Assembly (NCBI RefSeq): GCF_964656455.1
Contig: NC_135721.1
Span: forward strand, 47,623,530 to 47,687,529
Direction: 5' to 3'
DNA from: Halichoerus grypus
Taxonomy: Eukaryota > Chordata > Mammalia > Carnivora > Phocidae
DNA: 64,000 nucleotides
Every line of letters begins with the position of its first letter. Positions within the stretch are counted from its first letter, which is position 1. A program made the translations under genes and the position numbers. This document shows, in pieces, positions 56,285 through 64,000 of this stretch. Under the pieces are notes generated by a model that was not told where the DNA came from, ran no database searches, and worked only from the letters and a program-made list of their open reading frames with translations.

Positions 56285-57000
56285 GGAATGAGGAAGAATG
56301 ATTATTAAGGGACAAATGTACCACAAGCTGACAGAAGAGTAAAGACTGTCCTGCCTTGAAATGTAACCAGACATCTCCAACAATGCTCCCAATTAGCAGG
56401 CCTTGATTGCCTCCAGAATGGTCCCTGGGTTTGTCTCTTCCCATCCTCTCTCCTTCTGTGGGTACCAGAACTCACACTTCTCAAGCCCCGTTTTACACTT
56501 GGCTACCACCCCCAGGCTTGTGTCTATACTCCTTGGGGCTTTTCTAACACAGACCCATAGTGGGACTTGGCCACAGCCACCGGGAACAGGTACAAGCTCA
56601 AAGACTTAGGAAGGACACAGAAGGACCCTCCTGCTGACGGCTCCTGGTAGGTAAGTAAGGGCCACCTGTGGCCTGCTCACATTTTCATGCTACAAAGAGT
56701 TGGAATCACCTCGATGTGGAGGTTGTTACTGAGTGTCCAGGAGTTTGGTTCCTACTGAGTTCAAAGCCTGGCCTTGCCCTGAAAGCTGTGTTCTCCCTCC
56801 AGCCCTTTCTGACTGGCCACGTGGGCTTCCACTGAAGCCACTGTGACAGTTTTCTGTTCCTGTTATAATGTCTTCTCATTACAGCATCTTCCTGGAAAAT
56901 GCCAAGTTTCGTGTTTCTTTTCTACCCATTGCAACACAAGATGCTTCCCAGCAACAAACGGGAGAGGAACAAGGGCAGGAAGAAAACTTGTGTCACTGTT
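56285..57000. other. Unassigned single-copy sequence
   Basis: Nothing recognised. Confidence 0.4.
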
Positions 57001-57004
57001 TTCC

Positions 57005-57505
57005 AGCTAAATTCCACTCCCTTCATGAAACTTTTTTAGACTAGTCCTGCCAAGGGGTCCTTGGGCTGCATCCCTCCCCTGCTTTCCAGCTTCTCTGACC
57101 TTCTAGAACATTACTTGTCTCCACCAGCCATTCACATAATGCCTTGTTTGTTTCATCACTGATTGACATGTGAATGCTGCCTTGTCTCCTTGACCAGATT
57201 GTGCATTTCTAGAGGGCTGAGACTGTATTTTAAGATATTTTTATATCTTCCTCCAAGTCAGAACATAGGGTTATGTGCCTTCCCTGATCACCCTATTTAA
57301 AACTCCAAATGAATCACCCTTACCCTTCCAACCTGAAATATAACTTATTTATTTTGTTTAATATCTGACCCCCATCAAAGCTTAGTCAAGAAAACAGGGA
57401 TTTTGCCTGCTTTGTTCACTGATTTTTTTCCCCCAGCATTTAGAACAGTGCCTGGCATATAGTGAGTATTCAATAAATGGGTGTTGATTAAGGGATGAAT
57501 AATGT
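57005..57505 (+). mobile_element. L2 LINE 3' end
   Basis: 'ccttccctgatcaccctatt', 'tagaacagtgcctggcatat' and 'agtgagtattcaataaatgg' give a clear L2 end. The part before about 57270 may be a second, more decayed copy. Confidence 0.85.
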
Positions 57506-57689
57506 GAAAAACTATGAAATGATACACCAATATTTATGGGAAGATGATCTTTTTCCATCTCAACTCTTCAATGAGTACTTTATGTATTGCACTTTATGAA
57601 TTTCAGAAGAATTTCTTTAGGCTCTCAAACCTATTTCATTTCTTTACTCCTAGCTCAGGAAATCCTAAGATAGAGAATAACTACCAGGA

Positions 57690-57880
57690 CTTAACTGAGC
57701 TTTCACTATGCACCAGTATCTATTTATATTCTCATTTAATTAACACTCCTCTCTCTCATTGACACTGTTAAAACCATCATTTTACTGATGAGGATCTGAA
57801 TCTTCTAGAAGGTAAATAACTTGCTTGGTTCTCATAGCTAGTAAGTCGTGAAACCAGGACTTGAACCCAGGCCATTCTGG
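57690..57880 (-). mobile_element. MIR SINE relic
   Basis: 'cactatgcaccagtatctat', 'catcattttactgatgagga' and 'ccaggacttgaacccaggcc'. Confidence 0.88.
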
Positions 57881-57884
57881 TTGA

Positions 57885-59820
57885 TGATCGCTCTGCTTTT
57901 CTGCCTTAACAGAATCCAGGCTTCTGGGATGATCCTTGAGCTTCCTCCCCTAAGATCTTCAGGTCCTGGCCAGCCCAGCCTGGCCCTCCCCAGGATGAGA
58001 CACCAGGTCTTGGGGCTGCCCAGGAAGGGTTGAAAGACATAGCTACTACCCAGAGAGCTAACATAGGGTAAGTCTATGGTGGGAAAAGCAACCAAAAAAC
58101 AACAACAACAATAACAGTTCCTGATCACCGAGGTTTCTTCATTAGATGCTGATGGACAATTTTAGCTGCACCATGAACATCAACCAAGATGGAAATGACT
58201 ACAGATAAAGTAGGTTTCAGGCAGAGGGAGGAATTAAGTTTTGGTCCTCTTGAATTTGAGATAGCTGTTCAATACTCAAGGGTAGATGTTGTATACACAG
58301 TAGGATACACAAGTCTGAAGTTCAAGCAAGAAGGCTAGAGATATAAATCTGTGAGTCAACAACATCATGGAACCTTGTCTAAAGCAAATGCCACAGGAGG
58401 ACCAAATGTGCTTCTTAGCCAGCAGAGCCCCAGTCCTAAAGATTGTGTCAAATGTTTTAGAAAGGTTGATGAGAGCCGTGTAGAGGTTTCATTGTTCCCT
58501 GTGTTGCCACAGTGGCTGCATTATGAAGCTCAAATGTGCCATATTTTCCTTTTCACTGCGGTCCCAGTGGGATTCAATGAGTGTGTAAGTGTGTGTGTGA
58601 GTGTGTGTGTGTGTGATCAGTTGCAACTGCTCAGTGACTGAAATGGTTCATCCTAGAGATTGCCTCTGGGACTCCCTTTTCCTTGGACTTTCGTGGCTGA
58701 CCAAGGCACTTATAAATGGACACATTCTTTTTGGATACGTTAAAACCATAATCCAGGCCTGGGATCCAACTTTCTCTTTTCATTGATTTTGTATATTTCT
58801 GATATGAAGCACAGACACCAATTTCATACTGTGGTTTGAGGGCCCTCTGATTTCCTTTCTTTCAATATTCTGGGCACAGCACATGTCACCTTCATTAACT
58901 ACTCAGTCAGTATGCCTCCCATCCCTGCCCCAGCCGTGCAGACAGAAATTACAGAGAGTGAGGGGGAGGGGGCTCAGGAAGCACAGCTGGAGCTCAGAGC
59001 TGTCAGCATGGGGTATCTGAAAAGTACTGACTGATAGAGGCATAAAAAGATTTTGTAGCAACATTGAGAACCCAGCTGAGGTTGGAAATCATAAATTTGT
59101 TCTAGAACCAGTCAGCCTGGCTGTGGAATGTTCTCTAGCTGAATTCCCACAGAGAAGACAAATAGTAGGGCTACTTCAGGGTTGGGAAATGGCCTGACAG
59201 GTGCATAGGGAGAGCAAGTGGTGGGTCACTGATGAGACTGTAGCTAGTGGGTCCCAGGCTGGAGAAGGGAGGGAGGAAGGCAACAGAAAAACTGACACCC
59301 AGAGTGTCCCAGCTCAGACAGGCTGTGGGTGAACCCTTGAGGATCTCCAGGGGACAGAGCATGGGGGAAACCTAGGAACGACAAGTCTAGGACAAGGGAG
59401 ACTAATGCGGCTAGACAATCCCATGCCGGGTCTGGCTCAGTAACCTCAACTGCCACATCGCCTTCCTCAAGCAAGACAGTCGGAATCCTACACAATCCTC
59501 CTTGGCGTCAAGACCATACCCTGCCCCTCAGAGATCCCCAGATATCAGGGCTACATGAAACTTCAGTTTCCCAGAAACAACTCAGCCTCTCCAGGAGAAT
59601 CTCTCCAGTTTCACCTTTTATTAAAATGACACTGGGGTACCTCAGAGCATCAAAGACATAGCTGAAGAAGTAAGTCTCAAGAGAAAGCAGGAACCAGGAA
59701 AGCTTGGACCTTGAGGACTAGAACCAGGACTCAGACACCATCAGGACCCTCACCCTCTCTTTAGCTTCCTTCTCTCTTTTGCTCTGTATATTACTTTTTT
59801 TCCTCTCTTAATGAAGAAAC
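57885..59820. other. Unassigned single-copy sequence
   Basis: Nothing recognised apart from the GT repeat at 58577. Confidence 0.4.
58577..58614 (+). repeat. Interrupted (GT)n microsatellite
   Basis: GT run with two A-containing interruptions. Confidence 0.9.
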
Positions 59821-59829
59821 GTAAGAGCT

Positions 59830-60020
59830 TAGACTCTGGAACCAGATACCTGGCATTCTAATCCTAGCTCTGCTCTCCCACTTACCAGCTGAATGACCTG
59901 GAGCAAGTTATTTATCCTCTCTGTGCCTCAGTCTCCTTGTGGAAATAATGATAGTACCTACCTCATGCAGTTGCTACAGTAGTAAATACTTTTATACTTT
60001 TATAGCACCTGGAAGAGTCC
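59830..60020 (+). mobile_element. MIR SINE relic, near full length
   Basis: 'gcttagactctggaaccaga', 'cctagctctgctctcccact', 'gacctggagcaagttattta', 'cctctctgtgcctcagtctc' and 'atagtacctacctcatgcag'. Confidence 0.93.
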
Positions 60021-60339
60021 CTGGTCCCTCAGGTTCTGACTCATCCATAGAAGAGTTTGGACACTAAGATGTTAATCAGCAATTTGCCCTCAAGGTTAAA
60101 GGTAATAAACTGGGGTCGCATTTAGGCCACTAGTGGGATCCACAGGGATGACCCTCATCGACAGGGTGGAGAGGCAGCAGGAGCTGTGGCCCTACTCAGA
60201 GTCAAGCAGGAGACATGTCATTTTGTTAGGAGCAGGGGAATCTATTCCAAACCTTGGTATTTACTCTCAGACTCTACCGTTGCTCCAATTGGTCATCAGT
60301 AAGTGACCACACCTACTATGTTAAGGGAAAACTGGGCAT

Positions 60340-60930
60340 CCTGCCCTCTGCTCTTTACCCCACTCTTTCTCTCCTGGTCCCTTCCCATTAGCACTGGAAC
60401 AAGCTCAGGTCTCTCCTAATCTAGAGACAAATATATCTTCCTAGACTCCCCCCTTTCTTAGGTCCCCACTTCCCTTCCCAGCTCACTGACTCTATTTCCC
60501 CCCTCCCATTTTCAACCCTCTGTTCTCTAGTTCCCACTCTCACTTCTCTCCACCTGCCAAATGCCTGGGGCTCTGCTGCCTTAGACATCACTGCTACCCC
60601 CACTTTAAACTCTCTCCTCCCTGGGTTTCCATAATAACACTCTCCCCAGTAATTCCCCAGCCTCTCCAACAACTCCTTCTCCATGTCCTTTCAATGTTCC
60701 TTCCTCTTCGTCCACCCACCCTTGAACAATTCATCTCCCCCCAGGTTCCATCCTCTCTTCACCTTGAAGCCTCCCTGGGCAACCTTATCTACTGTTAAGG
60801 TTTTGCTCACCCCCTACACAAGCTAATGATTCTCAAATCTATATCTATCAGCTTAGTCCTCTCTTCTGAATGTCAGGTTATCCATCCACCAACAGCCCAT
60901 GCAGCTGGAGCCCCTTGAAACACTAACAAC
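60340..60930 (+). mobile_element. L2 LINE body relic
   Basis: CT-rich text with 'ggttccatcctctcttcacc' and 'gattctcaaatctatatcta' resembles the L2 stretch before 'gacgactcccaaatttatat'. Diverged. Confidence 0.5.
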
Positions 60931-60934
60931 TCAG

Positions 60935-62265
60935 CATGTGGGTTTAGGAGACAGCACTTAAGGAGAATAATGGAGAGCAGCTGAAGACACTAGAGACGTC
61001 TGATCCACAGGGACAACTCAGATGGATTGTGGTGGTAAACTGGGCCACGGTGGTCAACTGGGAAAGGAACTGGAGATATTCTGTATGGACCCCAAGGGGT
61101 CAAATGCAGACCAATGACTAGAAAATTGGAGAAGAAAGATCTCAGCTGAACCTAAAAAAGACCCTTTGGAAGTCGGAGTGGCTCAAAGGTGGACTCAGCT
61201 GCCTTAGAAGGTTGTGAGACCTTGATTACTTAGAGCATTCAAGCACCAGGCTTTAAATTCCTTCTGACTGCAGAATTCTGTGAGAAAGCAAAATGGAGCT
61301 TATGAAGATTTGACCAAATGCAGTAAAACCTGGTAATACTGGTTCTGGTGCCAACTGGGGGTTGGTTTACTGGCTGGAGTCCCTAATCACGTGAAATGGA
61401 AATAACAGCAGAGACAATTTAGGAGAGCTGAAGGGACAGAAGAAATTGAATAAACTCTCAGGTGGGGAAGGACTGATAGTCAAAGAGACTCACTGCAACC
61501 TGACTCTCTTGGAAGTATTTGCACTTAGTTCTATTTTTATGCAACTGCTCAGTTGATGTGTATTTTGCATTACCATACTGCATAGGGATCTTTGAGCCCT
61601 GAATCTGGGTGGAACATAATGACCTGAACAGCAGTCTGGGAAGCACTTTTGTGCCTGAGTCTACAGATCTCTCTGCCTTCAGCATAAAAGACAGAAGACT
61701 TGAATTACTGTAGGAAAAAGAATGGTTCCCACTTACAGCCAACTCCATGTATCTTCCCATGACAAGACAAGACCCCAGCTCTAGGACACCTCCCTCCCTG
61801 CCCATCCTTGGGCCATCCCATCCCATGACATAGATTGTACTTGTGCTTTCTTGCTTACTGGCTTCCCACAACCTCTGTCTCTCTAGAGATGTAGGTTAGA
61901 GTGAGGCCAAGGAAGAGAAGGGGGTGGCTGGAAGCTGGCATCTTGCATTTGTACTCTTGCTCTGGATGCTGTAAATCCAAGGTTTGGATAGATATGAAGG
62001 AGAAGGAGGTTCAGTCCCTGGCCCCAAAGAACATTGAGGACATAGAAGACCAGGTTTTAGAGTAGGACTTGAACTAAGATAACTTTTTTCTTTTTTCTCT
62101 TTTAAGCCTGGATTCTAGAGCCAACCTTCAGTATACTCCTCTCCATTCCCTCTGCATGACCTACATCTCCTCAGCAGAAGGCAACGAAGCTCTGCCCCCT
62201 CAAAATGCTCTCCAGCTCAGCAAGACCTCAATCTTCCATCTGAGTCCCACCCCAGGAGAGGAAGG
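60935..62265. other. Unassigned single-copy sequence
   Basis: Nothing recognised. The 137-aa minus frame at 61458-61871 has no domain I know. Confidence 0.4.
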
Positions 62266-62274
62266 GGCAGTAAA

Positions 62275-62400
62275 AGAGTGCTATCTCACTGCTCTCTGCC
62301 TCAGTTTCTATGTCTGTCAAGTGGAAATCATAATAACTACCTTTCATGTCCCACAGAATCCCTTTGAGGATAAAATTAGAATTGACCACCTGATTGCTCA
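62275..62400 (+). mobile_element. MIR relic (partial)
   Basis: 'ctctgcctcagtttctatgt' and 'ctgtcaagtggaaatcataa' with 'cctttgaggataaaatta'. Confidence 0.65.
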
Positions 62401-62699
62401 ACATCCAAGGTTATTCTGAGCAATAGCTTCTCAACGAGAAGTTCAGGGAAGAGCCAATTTGGGGTGAGAGACACTGATACACTGGAATATGTATCACACA
62501 CTGGGTATGCCAAGTTTTTAAGTTGAGGCTGGTTCCCCAGGTTACCCAGCACACCTCAGAACTAATGCCCCTCGATTGATGCCAACTGGTATTTACTCAA
62601 AAGAAGAAACATAATTTAATATTATTCCACACAGAATATAATCTGCAAAGACAGATTTCCAGCAAGGAGTAATTCTAACTATGGGGAAATCAGCATACT

Positions 62700-63235
62700 T
62701 CTACTGCTAGAACTGAAAAATGACACAGCCTGATGAAAGGCAATTTGCCAACATCTATCAAAACTCCACGTGCAGTTATCCTTTGACCTCATAAATGCAC
62801 TGCCGGGAATTTATCCCACAGATACACCTACATTCCTACAAATGACGTCAGTTCAAGGTTAGTTATGGCAGGTACAGGTTGTAAAAGCAGAAGACTAGAA
62901 ATCATCCAGGGGTCCATAAATAGGAACTAGTTAAATATACCAGGGTACATCCTTACATGCAATATCTTAGAACAGAACATGGAAAGTTTCTATGCATTGC
63001 TGTGGAAAGATTTCTTCTATAGATTGTGTTAGAAAGAGCAGGAAATAAGAATGCATTTTAATATTTTTAGATTTGCTTGTATTTTCGCAAAGAGACCCTA
63101 GAAGGATTATGTAAGAAATTAATAAGAGAAGTGGGAGGGAGGCTTTTCAATGTACAACTTTTTGTATTGTTTTTATTTTTAAATCATGTGACTATTTTAA
63201 CTTTGCAAAAAAGAAATTAATAAAGGAAGAAAGAA
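62700..63235 (+). mobile_element. Old L1 LINE (L1ME-type) 3' end
   Basis: 'gaaaggcaatttgccaacat', 'aatttatcccacagatacac', 'aacatggaaagtttctatgc', 'tttgcttgtattttcgcaaa' and an A-rich end 'aaattaataaaggaag'. Confidence 0.85.
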
Positions 63236-63239
63236 ACCC

Positions 63240-64000
63240 TCTAGAATGCATTCCAGAAGGGGAAAGAGGACCGGACTGGGCAGCAGAAGATCATATTTGA
63301 TCCTGGCTGGGCCTCTGGTGGCCCTGAATTTCCTGAGCTGAAAGCCAAGAGGGGGTGGCCCTGTCTGCAGTCAGGCCTCCCAGCCCCACTCTTCTATAAA
63401 TAAGAGCCTTTCCCGGATCATGCCCTGGTTTACATCACAGCTACCTTCTGTGCCCTTTCGCTCATACAGACAACTGCAAGTTGACTGAGCGTGTTCAGCA
63501 CCACTTTCCAGAGAACGCCCAGACTCTTACAATCCATATTCAGTTACTTCTCATTCTTGCATTATATCTGTCAATCGTCCATGCCCCTTTACCTCTATCT
63601 TAGGCTTTATTCAAAGGCTTTTAAATTTACACTTTAACCTGGATGCATCCTTTTACAAAGCAATTTGGTCATATAAAAGGTAAATCATAAAAGTTTAATA
63701 CAGCTTCCTGTTTCTTGGGTAATTACCTTCGATGTAACAAAGTCCAGTTCTTGTTCATTCATTTGGAGTTACTTCAGTTAAGGGTTGTGGGAATGTGGGT
63801 ACAGGGGTAATGGAAGCCCGTGGGCATGGGATATGGAAGCTGAGATGAGCTGGGTTGCTCTGTTGCATCACAAGACAGAGGGCAAGAGGGGCCTGAGAAG
63901 GCAGTGGCCGTGCCTGGGGCTTTTCCATGCTATGCAGGACTGAAGCCCTGCTGAGCACTGAGGGTTGTCCAAGCAGATGCGCTGCATGAGAGGAGGCAGA
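63240..64000. other. Unassigned single-copy sequence
   Basis: A possible MIR scrap at 63255-63340. No gene recognised up to the window edge. Confidence 0.4.

Noticed and set aside
1..64000. CRISPR array, operon, phage or endogenous retroviral coding regions
   Set aside because: No regularly spaced repeats, no prokaryotic gene layout, and no gag/pol/env-like frames; only solitary LTR-type relics were seen.

Overview
The window is nuclear DNA from a carnivoran mammal. The evidence is about 28 copies of the tRNA-Lys-derived carnivore SINE (SINEC/CAN-SINE). They share a head close to GGCGCCTGGGTGGCTCAGTC, a GATCCCAGGGTCCTGGGAT core, a CT-rich body and a CAAATAAATAAATAAAATCTT tail, and many have intact target-site duplications. 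The head is neither the dog (SINEC_Cf) nor the cat (SINEC_Fc) type as I know them, so I infer an arctoid: bear, pinniped or musteloid. There are also L1, L2, MIR, hAT and LTR remnants typical of placental mammals, and no prokaryotic gene structure.

I recognise no protein-coding gene. The open frames are short, overlap on both strands, and mostly run through repeats or GC-rich single-copy DNA. The window is therefore intergenic or deep-intronic. Three exon-like segments with plausible splice sites (20.4, 25.1 and 36.6 kb) and one CpG-rich, promoter-like block (48.9-49.3 kb) are listed as low-confidence candidates. The one recognisable RNA gene relic is a U2 snRNA 5' fragment at 30.37-30.40 kb.

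Layout. 0-12.8 kb: a MER5-like hAT copy split by a SINE, MIR/L2 relics, a tandem SINE pair at 2.1-2.5 kb and single-copy DNA. 12.8-17 kb: old antisense L1 sequence hit in turn by a hAT element, SINEs, a composite retroposed unit of about 1.07 kb (13.97-15.04 kb) and a younger truncated L1 (15.18-15.70 kb), followed by a 244-bp AT-rich palindrome (16.20-16.44 kb). 18.5-26.7 kb: a block with no young SINE, mostly single-copy and relatively GC-rich, holding a G-quadruplex tract, a cluster of promoter-type motifs, two exon-like segments and a 31-bp templated insertion. 26.7-45.7 kb: dense SINEs, including three nested or stacked loci, plus L1, LTR and L2 remnants. 45.7-64 kb: long L2 relics, many MIRs, one CpG-rich island, and few SINEs, none after 55.7 kb.

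The window records nested retrotransposition more than gene function. The best items for a second look are the composite retroposon, the 34-nt U2 insertion flanked by target-site duplications, the templated insertion at 20.7 kb, the AT palindrome, and the CpG block at 49 kb. Repeat family names come from recalled consensus features, not a database search, and boundaries are approximate unless duplications fix them.
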